From assembly GCF_042676385.1 (NCBI RefSeq), contig NZ_JBHTHA010000051.1:1-64000 (forward strand): DNA of 64,000 bases, read 5' to 3'. Below the pieces are notes generated by a model. The model made no database searches. It worked only from the letters and a program-made list of their open reading frames with translations, and had not been told where the DNA came from. How positions within the stretch are numbered: position 1 is the first letter of the stretch; every line of letters begins with the position of its first letter. Below, piece by piece: positions 43,454 through 50,966 of the stretch. Made by a program: the position numbers and the translations under genes. The stretch comes from Paenibacillus_E sp042676385. Its GTDB lineage: Bacteria > Bacillota > Bacilli > Paenibacillales > NBRC-103111.

Positions 43454-44278
43454 ATGAACTGGGGTCGGGCTAAAACGATTTTAATCCTCTCATTTTTGAT
43501 GTTAAACATGATTCTCGGCTTCCAGTTATGGTCCGCCAATCGGTCCAATCAGACGGAAATCGCTTCCGATACTTCGGGGACGGTAGAAGAGCTGAATCGG
43601 GTCCTCCGCAGCAAAAATATTCGCTTAACGGAAGATCTGCCAACCGATTTGCCTAAGCTGAAGGTCATCACAGTCAAGTTCGATGAGAGCATGAAACCAA
43701 GCGAGAAGAAGACGCTGAAAACGCCGATTACAATGGCTACACTCCTAGGCAAAGGCGCTAGCAAAGAAGTGCAAGCACGGTCGGAAATTCCGCATTTTGA
43801 GCTGTATCAATTCGACTCGGTTACGAGTAAGAACGGGGTTTATCTATTCAATCAAGTATTTGGGAAATTGCCGCTGTTTGATGTGAAAGTGGAACTGAAT
43901 GAGCAGAATGGAGAAATTACCAGTTACCGACAAGCGTACGTTGAAGTAGAATCAGGAGTAGAACAAACCGAGCAAAAGCTCATCCCCGCTCAATTGGCTG
44001 TTCGCAGCTTAGTGGATAATTATTTGAGCGAAGGTTCGATTATTACGGAAGTACGTCTTGGTTATCATGGGCAAAATTACAATTCGCAAACACAGCCGAT
44101 GTTCCCGCACTGGCGGGTAACGATCGATAATGGGGATATCTATTATCTGCAGGCATTTAACGGGGCGGTAGAGCCTCCTCAGAAAGGTTCGGAGCTTTCG
44201 CCGTTTGCTACGCCGGAGGTTGATGGCAAGAAAGACACGGCCTCAGACAAAGGCAAGGATAATAAAGACGCCAAATAG
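43454..44278 (+). CDS. walI: WalRK regulatory protein WalI (YycI)
   Basis: A 274-residue protein with one N-terminal membrane helix (MNWGRAKTILILSFLMLNMI) and the YycI extracytoplasmic domain. Its C-terminal tail is charged and Lys/Asp-rich. It is placed after walH, its partner in WalK control. Confidence 0.92.
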   Translation: MNWGRAKTILILSFLMLNMILGFQLWSANRSNQTEIASDTSGTVEELNRVLRSKNIRLTEDLPTDLPKLKVITVKFDESMKPSEKKTLKTPITMATLLGKGASKEVQARSEIPHFELYQFDSVTSKNGVYLFNQVFGKLPLFDVKVELNEQNGEITSYRQAYVEVESGVEQTEQKLIPAQLAVRSLVDNYLSEGSIITEVRLGYHGQNYNSQTQPMFPHWRVTIDNGDIYYLQAFNGAVEPPQKGSELSPFATPEVDGKKDTASDKGKDNKDAK

Positions 44279-44328
44279 AGCAGGCAGCCTAGAAGGACGA
44301 ACAAGGCTTGTGATAGAGGAGCAGGAAT

Positions 44329-45129
44329 ATGGGAGTAAGATTTACGGTACTGTCGAGCGGTTCGACGGGAAATGCGACGGTCGTGGACAACGGTGAGGTC
44401 AGGCTGCTCGTGGATGTGGGTTTCAGCGCGAAGAAGATGGAGCAGTTAATGAAGGAGCGGGAGCTCGCGGCCAGCAGTATAGATGCGATTCTGGTTACGC
44501 ATGAGCACTCCGATCATATCAAAGGGCTGGGTGCTTTTGCCCGCAAATATGATCTCCCGATTTATGCAAATGAGAAGACATGGGAAGAGCTGAACCGGCA
44601 AATCGGCGAGATTGCAGAAGGTAATAAACGCGTGATGGAGACCGGGTCTGCGGAGGAGTTTGGCACGATGAAGGTCGAATCCTTCGGGATTTCCCATGAC
44701 GCGGCGGAGCCGGTCGGGTACTGCTTTTATGAAGGTGAACAGAAGCTAAGCGTCGTCACGGATTTGGGCTATATGAGCTCGAAGGTAAAGGAGAAGATTA
44801 CCGATTCCGACGCCATGGTGCTGGAGACGAATCATGATGTAGAGATGCTTCGCATGGGCCATTATCCATGGAGCATTAAGCGTCGGATTCTCGGGGATAA
44901 GGGCCATTTATCCAATGAAGCCGCAGGGGAAGCGCTCTGTGACGTGTTGACCAGCAAGACGAAGTCCGTCTATATGGCGCATCTCAGCCGTGATCATAAT
45001 TTAATGGATTTGGCCAGGCTGACCGTGAATAATATACTACAGGAGCGAGCCCCTGAGGCCAAGCAGCTGCGCCTTATGGATACATATTTTGACCGACCTA
45101 CGAAATGGGATGTGCTGGATTCGGAGTGA
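44329..45129 (+). CDS. walJ: Metallo-beta-lactamase fold protein WalJ (YycJ)
   Basis: A 266-residue hydrolase with the metal motif THEHSDHIKG near residue 60 and later His/Asp ligands (SHDAAEPVGY, LSRDHN). YycJ-type enzymes are nucleases implicated in mismatch repair and genome stability in some Firmicutes. Its last 32 bases overlap a convergent small gene. Confidence 0.95.
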   Translation: MGVRFTVLSSGSTGNATVVDNGEVRLLVDVGFSAKKMEQLMKERELAASSIDAILVTHEHSDHIKGLGAFARKYDLPIYANEKTWEELNRQIGEIAEGNKRVMETGSAEEFGTMKVESFGISHDAAEPVGYCFYEGEQKLSVVTDLGYMSSKVKEKITDSDAMVLETNHDVEMLRMGHYPWSIKRRILGDKGHLSNEAAGEALCDVLTSKTKSVYMAHLSRDHNLMDLARLTVNNILQERAPEAKQLRLMDTYFDRPTKWDVLDSE

Positions 45130-45307
45130 GTGCGGCGTCCAGTTCCTTGGACTTCTGTTGGAGTTCTTGCGCGGTAATGACGCCTTTATCGACAAGGAGC
45201 TGGATGAGAGATGAGAGAATGAGGGATTGGTGATAATGGCTTTCCTTCAGGTCTGCCAGCTTGCCGATCATATTAATTTCATCGAAATGGGAATGAATCC
45301 GGTTCAT
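45098..45307 (-). CDS. Small helical protein overlapping the 3' end of walJ
   Basis: A 69-residue, mostly helical protein (MNRIHSHFDEINMIGKLADL...). TAAGGAG nine bases before the ATG supports it as a real gene. It runs opposite to walJ and overlaps its last 32 bases. No family is recognised. Confidence 0.65.
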   Translation of the reverse strand: MNRIHSHFDEINMIGKLADLKESHYHQSLILSSLIQLLVDKGVITAQELQQKSKELDAALTPNPAHPIS

Positions 45308-45505
45308 TGTGCACGCTCCTTAGATTTTTGCGGAGCAATACTGGTTTCGTAAGCATCCGCTTGGGATCTGGATTAAGTTTCGGTTAAGTCTAGTATTTCT
45401 TTAAGAGATTTGGTTTACTATTATTGTAGGCAAGTGATGATCGAAACATTCCTAAATTTTATCAAATGATGAAAAAGCGTCACCGTCAGCGAGGGGGGAT
45501 CCGGT

Positions 45506-46729
45506 ATGAGTTTGTTTGATGATGATTTTTATTCGACCAAAACGTCAAGGGAACGGCAGCAAAAGCAGCCTGTTTGGCGGCCTAAAGGGTCGTTCCAATT
45601 TGCAAGCTTTACGGATCGAAAACGAAATGTAGCTATAATCGCTGGACTTGGCGGTGCGCTGCTGATGTTGATCTTCATGTGGGTCATCGGCCTGACCACG
45701 CGTGACGTAAGTAAAACCGCGATTGCTGTTCCGGCTTCGGTGAAAGCTGAGGCGCATCCGATGAATAATGACACGGTCGTCACTGCGACGGAGAAAATTA
45801 AGCCGGCTGTAGTGAGCGTCATCTCCTCCAAGAAGGATGATAAGGGGCAGGAGACCGGGATAGGCATCGGATCGGGCGTCATTTTCGGCCGAAATGGCGA
45901 TAAGGTGCGCATCGTCACGAATAGCCATGTCGTGGAGAACGGGAATCAATACGAAATCGTAAATTTCCAGGGTGAGCATCGTAAAGCGACTTTGGTCGGA
46001 CGTGACCGGGTGACCGATTTAGCGGTATTGGAAGCGGATGGGAAAGATGTTAAAGTGATTGCGGAATTCGGCGATTCCGAACAGCTGCGGGCTGGCGAGA
46101 CGGCGATTGCCGTCGGTAATCCGTTAGGGCTTGGTTTCTCCCCTACGGTTACACAGGGGATTATTTCGTCACCGAAGCGCACGATTCCGGTTGCGCTTTC
46201 GCGCGATGGCGGCGATTATGACTGGGAGATGGATGTCATCCAGACCGATGCCGCCATCAATCAAGGGAACAGCGGCGGGCCGCTCGTTAACATCGAAGGC
46301 AAGGTGGTAGGGATCAACTCGATGAAGATTGCCGACACGGGCGTGGAAGGATTGGGTTTTGCCATACCGATCAATAGTGTGAAGCCGGTCATCGAGAGCC
46401 TGATTACGGATCATAAGGTAAAACGCCCGTTGATGGGGGTTTCTACGCAGGAACTGCAAGCTTTTACGGGAACGGATGTATTAAAGCTCCCTGCAGATGT
46501 GAAAACTGGAGTTATCGTCTTCGACGTTTCCGGTCCTGCCAAGGATGCGGGGCTAAAGGCGCAGGACGTCATTGTACAGCTGGATGATCGCAAGATCGAC
46601 AGCACGATTTCGCTTCGCAAGTATTTGTACAACGAAAAGCGAATCGGCGATAAAGTCAGCGTGATTTACTACCGCGGCGGGAAAAAATTGAGCGCAACAG
46701 TTACCCTTGCGGAAGCGAGCGATAAATAA
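45506..46729 (+). CDS. HtrA/DegP-like membrane serine protease
   Basis: A 407-residue protease: cytoplasmic tail, one membrane helix (about 43-65), trypsin-like domain (about 95-290) and a C-terminal PDZ domain (about 305-395). The triad is visible as TNSHVVENG (His), RVTDLAVLEAD (Asp) and NQGNSGGPL (Ser). It is the usual last protease gene after walJ in Bacilli and handles misfolded extracytoplasmic proteins. Confidence 0.94.
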   Translation: MSLFDDDFYSTKTSRERQQKQPVWRPKGSFQFASFTDRKRNVAIIAGLGGALLMLIFMWVIGLTTRDVSKTAIAVPASVKAEAHPMNNDTVVTATEKIKPAVVSVISSKKDDKGQETGIGIGSGVIFGRNGDKVRIVTNSHVVENGNQYEIVNFQGEHRKATLVGRDRVTDLAVLEADGKDVKVIAEFGDSEQLRAGETAIAVGNPLGLGFSPTVTQGIISSPKRTIPVALSRDGGDYDWEMDVIQTDAAINQGNSGGPLVNIEGKVVGINSMKIADTGVEGLGFAIPINSVKPVIESLITDHKVKRPLMGVSTQELQAFTGTDVLKLPADVKTGVIVFDVSGPAKDAGLKAQDVIVQLDDRKIDSTISLRKYLYNEKRIGDKVSVIYYRGGKKLSATVTLAEASDK

Positions 46730-46746
46730 GCGTGTGAGCAACGACG

Positions 46747-46897
46747 CGAATGGTCGAATGAGAGACATTTGTGAGTGACCGGAAGCTGGATGGTCGAATG
46801 AGAGACAGATGTGAGTGAACGGTTGAATGAATGAGAGATATGTATGAGTGAACAGAAACCGGATGGTCGAATGAGAGACAGATGTGAGTGAATGACA
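46747..46897. repeat. Four imperfect tandem repeats after the htrA-like gene
   Basis: The motif GAATGAGAGACAGATG with TGAGTGA occurs four times with spacings of about 33-42 bases (46756, 46796, 46829 and 46869). Frames on the minus strand stay open but carry no ribosome site. No gene is called. Confidence 0.75.
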
Positions 46898-46919
46898 CGT
46901 GGATGAGAGAGGTACTTGC

Positions 46920-47087
46920 ATGTATGTAGTTTGTAAAGATCATGTCGAAATCGCAATCGATGAGTTCGTTGATGAATACGAGGAAGCACCGGACATTGTG
47001 GATTTGCAGAAGACCCACTTTGCCAATTGGGAGCCACCGACACATTGCGAGCACTGCATGGCGTCAGCGCGATTTCTAGTTGTATGA
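46920..47087 (+). CDS. CxxH/CxxC protein (YyzF-like)
   Basis: A 55-residue protein starting MYVVCKDHVEIAIDEFVDEY and carrying CEHC near its end, the signature of the small CxxH/CxxC family found beside rlmH in Bacilli. The cysteines and histidine could bind zinc. The frame opens earlier at 46899, but GAGAGG is placed for the ATG at 46920. Confidence 0.88.
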   Translation: MYVVCKDHVEIAIDEFVDEYEEAPDIVDLQKTHFANWEPPTHCEHCMASARFLVV

Positions 47088-47113
47088 GGGAGGCGGAGGC
47101 CTTCCTTTTTTGT
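47088..47113 (+). terminator. Probable terminator of the CxxH/CxxC gene
   Basis: GGAGGC pairs with GCCTTCC (one wobble, one bulge) and is followed by six T. Confidence 0.5.
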
Positions 47114-47117
47114 TTTG

Positions 47118-47324
47118 CTAGGGGTTGTGGAGCGGGAGAATGAGTAGGAAGACGTATACGAAAACAGCTAGAGAGACAAGCATAGCTGCTGTTATAGACA
47201 GAACCACAGATACAACGACAGGTACAACGACAGGTACAACGACAGGTACAACGACAGGTACAACCATAGCCGATTGAGATGTAAAATGTACATGTTTTAT
47301 TGACGGATAGCTGCTAGGACGCAA
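47118..47324 (-). CDS. Possible small Val/Pro-repeat membrane protein
   Basis: A 68-codon frame on the minus strand with a long hydrophobic stretch (PVVV repeated four times, then a Leu/Val-rich helix). It starts at TTG with only a weak AGGT site. The repeats come from the 12-base tandem array, so it may be chance. It competes with the plus-strand frame at 47140. Confidence 0.25.
   Translation of the reverse strand: MRPSSYPSIKHVHFTSQSAMVVPVVVPVVVPVVVPVVVSVVLSITAAMLVSLAVFVYVFLLILPLHNP
47140..47277 (+). CDS. Possible 45-residue Thr/Gly-repeat peptide
   Basis: An ATG at 47140 with GGAG seven bases upstream opens a frame encoding MSRKTYTKTARETS, a short middle and TTTG repeats from the 12-base array. 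There is no family match that I recognise. It is kept because it has a proper ribosome site. Confidence 0.3.
   Translation: MSRKTYTKTARETSIAAVIDRTTDTTTGTTTGTTTGTTTGTTIAD
47212..47259. repeat. Four perfect 12-base tandem repeats
   Basis: ACAACGACAGGT occurs four times without a mismatch, followed by the partial ACAACC. A multiple of three keeps frames open on both strands. Confidence 0.95.
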
Positions 47325-47326
47325 TC

Positions 47327-47462
47327 AACCTGCAAAACCTACAAGTGAATAGCATGAAATAGCCCTGAATTAGGGCAAATGGGGCAAATTACATGTAAGA
47401 AATGCAGGTTGTGGGCTTAAAATGGCGATTTTCGGCGCAGCAACATGTAGAAAATGCAGGTA
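47327..47462. repeat. Three copies of a 20-base element, one inverted
   Basis: ACATGTAAGAAATGCAGGTT (47391-47410) and ACATGTAGAAAATGCAGGTA (47443-47462) are direct copies. The stretch 47327-47346 is a near copy in inverted orientation. A GCCCT/AGGGC hairpin lies between them at 47362-47376. No gene was seen from 47278 to 47514. Confidence 0.7.
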
Positions 47463-47514
47463 GCAGAGTGCGGCCGGGGTTCATTGGTTCGCTATAAAGA
47501 AAAGGGGATCGGTC

Positions 47515-47994
47515 GTGCATATACAGATACTTACCGTAGGGAAGTTGAAAGAACGCTATCTCGTCGACGGGATTGCGGAGTACGTGAAGCGCCTTGGGCC
47601 TTATGCCAAGGTGCAGATCTTAGAGGTGCCGGATGAGAAGGCACCGGAAAACATGAGCCCTGCTGAGGAGCAGCAGGTGCGCGTGAAGGAGGGCGAGCGG
47701 CTGTTGGCCAAGCTCGCCCCGGATACATACGTCGTGGCGCTGGCCATCGACGGCGAGATGTGGACGAGCGAGCAGCTGGCGAGCTCGCTCGATAAGCTGG
47801 CCACCTACGGGCGCAGCCAGGTGGCCTTTGTCATTGGCGGCTCGCTCGGGCTGTCGGGCGAGCTGCTGCGCCGTGCGGATATGCGGCTGTCTTTTGGCCG
47901 CATGACGCTGCCGCACCAGCTGATGAGGCTGGTGCTGGTGGAGCAGATTTATCGCGCGATGCGGATAAATCGGGGGGAACCATACCATAAGTAG
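47515..47994 (+). CDS. rlmH: 23S rRNA (pseudouridine1915-N3)-methyltransferase RlmH
   Basis: A 159-residue SPOUT methyltransferase starting MHIQILTVGKLKERYLVDGI. The knot motifs FVIGGSLGLSGELLRRAD and MTLPHQLMRLVLVEQIYRA are intact. The start is GTG with AAAGGGG upstream. The gene is G+C-rich relative to its surroundings. It is usually the last gene of the walRK-distal cluster. Confidence 0.97.
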   Translation: MHIQILTVGKLKERYLVDGIAEYVKRLGPYAKVQILEVPDEKAPENMSPAEEQQVRVKEGERLLAKLAPDTYVVALAIDGEMWTSEQLASSLDKLATYGRSQVAFVIGGSLGLSGELLRRADMRLSFGRMTLPHQLMRLVLVEQIYRAMRINRGEPYHK

Positions 47995-48153
47995 GGCGAA
48001 ATTTTTGGCCTTTACCGTTCAAGGGGAGCGGAAAGGATTATGTTACACTAACTGGCAGTTTAATTACGAAGACGAACAGCAGGGCACTCCACGAAGTAGA
48101 ATGCCTGCCACAAAAGTGTTTTTGACTACATATAACATATTAGTACAAAATGA

Positions 48154-49464
48154 TTAGCTTAGTTTTTGCAAACCTTTGAACCATACGGCTTTAATGGATA
48201 GGGTATCCGAGATATTGGTTGTCGGATCGCCATCGACCAGTATTAGGTCAGCGCGCGCACCCTCGGCAATACGGCCACGATCATGAAGACCGAACCGACG
48301 GGCCGGTTTCGAGGTAGCCGACTGAAGCGCTTCTATCGGAGTGAACCCGGCCGTAACCAGCAATTGCAATTCATGATGTACGCTGGCTCCATGAGCGAGG
48401 CCGCCAAGATTCGGAACGGGAACGGGGGCGACATCCGTCCCGACCAGAATATCCACTCCAGCATGGTGAAGATCCATCACATTTTTAAAGCTATTTTCCA
48501 TTTTTCCTTGCGGGAAAGTATTGAAGCTAGAGTTCAAAATATCGATCCATTCCGGACTTAATTTGGAATAAACACGCGGGTCATTCGCCAACTCCGATGC
48601 CGGGTTCCCAAGAATGGACGAGTTCAACACCAAGCACGGTGTAACAAACGCGCCAGAATCGACGATGGATTGCACTAACTCCGACGTATACTCGGGCCTG
48701 TCGATAAACAGGTGGCCCAATCCGTCCACTCCAAGATCGATGGCGGTCTGCGAAGAATGAGCGGTCAAGACGTGGGCGATGACGACTTTATCGAACTTAT
48801 GGGCTTCTTCCACGGCTGCTTGTAGAATCTCGTCGCTTAAAACAGGCAGGCCAGGGGCACCCATGACCGTTCCTTCTTCAATCATGATTTTTATATAGTC
48901 GGCGCCATTCTCCACCTGGGTATGCACATGTTTGATCGCTTCTTCCACCGTCGTTACTTGCGGCACTTCTTCGTGATCGTGGGCGTAAGCGGCTAGCATA
49001 GCTTCCCGGTCTTCCCTCGATAACTTCTCCAATTCTTTTAATACAAATTCTGGGGTTTCATCCCCATCTGGCAGCAATTCATCCGGATGACCGCCCGGAG
49101 CGGTGATCGCCGTTCCTGCAGAACGGACATCGGCGAGGTCATCCACATTTTTCAATTGGATCGCGCGTCCTCTTTCCGTAAAATCACCGTTCATTTCGAG
49201 TTCTGTCGTCACGCCGAAATTTAATGCATCTCGTAATCCACCGATGGAAGTGTGGACATGCGCATCAATCAAGCCGGGCAATAAGGTCGCATTCTCAGCA
49301 TTGATGATAGTTGCATTCGCCGGAATGTCGCCGCCCACCGCAATAATGGTTCCCCCTTTGATGACAACACTCCTTGACTCGATCACTTTTTCTCCATCGA
49401 AAATACGCGCATTCGTAATTGCAGTCACTTTTTCTAACGGAGAGTATTGAGTTACATTCTTCAT
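48154..49464 (-). CDS. Amidohydrolase family metal-dependent hydrolase
   Basis: A 436-residue hydrolase of the imidazolonepropionase/prolidase-like amidohydrolases. Likely metal ligands are His69 and His71 in DAHVHTS, a lysine in DYIKIMIEEG that is typically carboxylated, His residues in IAHVLTAHS and GLGHLF, and Asp in LVGTDVAPVP. There is no signal peptide. The substrate is unknown. It diverges from a MarR regulator and its promoter spacer contains a palindrome shared with the marR promoter region, so it is probably MarR-controlled. Confidence 0.88.
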   Translation of the reverse strand: MKNVTQYSPLEKVTAITNARIFDGEKVIESRSVVIKGGTIIAVGGDIPANATIINAENATLLPGLIDAHVHTSIGGLRDALNFGVTTELEMNGDFTERGRAIQLKNVDDLADVRSAGTAITAPGGHPDELLPDGDETPEFVLKELEKLSREDREAMLAAYAHDHEEVPQVTTVEEAIKHVHTQVENGADYIKIMIEEGTVMGAPGLPVLSDEILQAAVEEAHKFDKVVIAHVLTAHSSQTAIDLGVDGLGHLFIDRPEYTSELVQSIVDSGAFVTPCLVLNSSILGNPASELANDPRVYSKLSPEWIDILNSSFNTFPQGKMENSFKNVMDLHHAGVDILVGTDVAPVPVPNLGGLAHGASVHHELQLLVTAGFTPIEALQSATSKPARRFGLHDRGRIAEGARADLILVDGDPTTNISDTLSIKAVWFKGLQKLS

Positions 49465-49501
49465 TTCTTATTCCTCCTTAGCGAGATATTGTACACTTAG
49501 G

Positions 49502-49530
49502 AGTATAAAAGTTAGAATTCTAACTGTCAA
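49502..49530 (-). promoter_or_regulatory. Amidohydrolase promoter with embedded operator
   Basis: On the minus strand TTGACA (49525-49530) and TATACT (49502-49507) are separated by exactly 17 bases. The palindrome GTTAGAATTCTAAC (49511-49524) occupies 14 of those 17. Binding there should block RNA polymerase. Confidence 0.8.
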
Positions 49531-49545
49531 TAAACTAATTTTTGT

Positions 49546-49601
49546 TTGACGAGTATGCTAGTTTTCTGTATAGTCTATTTACCGACAGTTAGCTTTCTAA
49601 T
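49546..49601 (+). promoter_or_regulatory. marR promoter and second operator
   Basis: TTGACG (49546-49551), a 17-base spacer and TATAGT (49569-49574). GTTAG-CTTT-CTAAT (49588-49601) repeats the half-sites of the upstream palindrome just past the expected start point. This predicts negative autoregulation. Confidence 0.75.
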
Positions 49602-49620
49602 AATTTGAGGAGGTGCGATC

Positions 49621-50049
49621 ATGAAGCCCCGTAAGGATACGCCTTATCTGGATTTGTTTCAGATTATCGGCCTTAAGTTAAAGAAAAGAGCGGACGAAAG
49701 CATAAAAGAGTTGGGTTTAAACGCTCAACAAGGAAAAATAATCGACTATATCTACGAAAACCAAGATAAAAATATTATTCAAAAGGATCTTGCCAATCAG
49801 TTTCACGTGCGAGGAGCCAGTATTACAAGCATGCTTCAGGGCCTTGAGAAAAGAGGATTTATCGAGCGTAAGATCCCTGCCAATAATGAACGGCAAAAAA
49901 ATATATATGTTTTGCCCAAAGCCGTTGAATTGATTGAAGACTTTAATGACTCCTTCCAAAGCGTAGAGGACGAAATCGTCCAAGCCCTTACCGAAGAGGA
50001 GAAGCGAATCTTAAAGGAAATGCTGATCAAAATTAATGAACGCTTATAA
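49621..50049 (+). CDS. MarR family transcriptional regulator
   Basis: A 142-residue winged-helix regulator. The DNA-binding part is DLANQFHVRGASITSMLQGLEKRGFIERK with the wing sequence PANNERQKNIYV; helices at both ends form the dimer interface. GAGGAGGTG precedes the ATG. It probably represses itself and the divergent amidohydrolase and is released by a small ligand, perhaps the hydrolase substrate (inference). Confidence 0.93.
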   Translation: MKPRKDTPYLDLFQIIGLKLKKRADESIKELGLNAQQGKIIDYIYENQDKNIIQKDLANQFHVRGASITSMLQGLEKRGFIERKIPANNERQKNIYVLPKAVELIEDFNDSFQSVEDEIVQALTEEEKRILKEMLIKINERL

Positions 50050-50105
50050 TTGAGGTTGGAATCTTAAAAGCTTAATAGTGACTACGACGATTGATTAAAG
50101 CTAAC

Positions 50106-50147
50106 GGGATAAGTCAGGATCGGGGAGTGCCCTTATCCTGCCTTTTT
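50106..50147 (+). terminator. Terminator of marR
   Basis: GGGATAAG and CTTATCC (50106-50113 with 50132-50138) pair, with an alternative CAGGAT/ATCCTG pairing; CTTTTT follows. Confidence 0.75.
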
Positions 50148-50163
50148 GCGTGTTATATGTTTT

Positions 50164-50460
50164 CTACTGTACTAAATTATCCAATTCCGACTGCAATTTG
50201 GTCCGCAGAATATACAGCATGATGGCACCAACAAGGAACGCGACGGCATCCGCAATGACGAGCGACCAGACCACTCCGTGGAAGCCGTTCATTCGATTGG
50301 CGATATACAACACAGGAATCAGAGTAATTCCTTGAACAACGGACATTATAAACGCGGCGGTTCCTTGCGCTGTTGCTTGGAAGATCCCCGTAAACAACGT
50401 GGTCACTCCTGTAATGAACAAGGATAAGAACGTCACATGCAGAATGTAGCTGCCATTGAG
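50164..50460 (-). pseudogene. C-terminal remnant of a MATE-family efflux transporter
   Basis: About 98 codons remain of a roughly 450-residue transporter. Three hydrophobic segments and the pattern TTLFTGIFQATAQGTAAF with the VVQGITLIPVLYIANR stretch fit the C-terminal part of MATE proteins. The frame continues upstream of the first possible start to about 50460, where it ends at a TetR-derived sequence. It cannot make a functional transporter. Confidence 0.8.
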
Positions 50461-50730
50461 ACGATTGGCCGACCGGCTGGGGATTCAGGCTCCCTCTCTG
50501 GACTGGTACTTCAAGAGCAAGCAAGACCTATACCAGCGTCTGGCCAACCAGGTTTCAAAAATTATTCTTTCCGCCTTCTGGACTCCCTGAGCGAGACGGA
50601 TGCGGGACTGTTTCGGAGGATGTACAAGAGCGGGATTTTCGAGTTGATGGGGACCGACGGGGCGTTTGAGTTCGGCTTGAAGCTGATTCTGTTGGGGATT
50701 GAGCAGGTGATTAAGGAGCAGGAGAAGTAG
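50455..50730 (+). pseudogene. Remnant of a TetR-family regulator
   Basis: From 50456 one frame encodes LPLRRLADRLGIQAPSLDWY and continues FKSKQDLYQRLANQ, a TetR helix-turn-helix, then hits a stop (TGA near 50588). The C-terminal part (FEFGLKLILLGIEQVIKEQE) follows in a different frame to 50730. The N terminus and much of the ligand domain are missing. It is joined head to head with the MATE remnant. Confidence 0.8.
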
Positions 50731-50737
50731 AATGTAA

Positions 50738-50770
50738 AAACCGCTCACCCGGTTATCGGGTTGGCGGTTT
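50738..50770 (+). terminator. Terminator after the TetR remnant
   Basis: AAACCGC and GCGGTTT with inner ACCCG/CGGGT pairing form a stem; the right arm ends in TTT. Confidence 0.75.
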
Positions 50771-50966
50771 CGATGGGACTTACCGGTTATCCTAAATCAA
50801 GGGGTTTGAGAAAATTGTCGTGAAAGCTAGAATTCTGTAACATGAGTATCCTTTATAGTTAAGAGAGTATTCCTTTCGTACTAGACTAATGGTATAATTT
50901 GTTAGGAAAATATGGGTAATTAGTACCAATTTATCTTTTGTAAATTATTATTTAGGTGGTGTGTAG

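Noticed and set aside
46553..47054. Overlapping minus-strand frames over the repeats after the htrA-like gene
   Set aside because: They arise from the tandem repeats and the end of the htrA-like gene in antisense; no ribosome site fits.
49804..49815. CACGTG-containing sequence in marR as a third parS
   Set aside because: Only the central CACGTG and a few flanking bases match; the right half-site is wrong.
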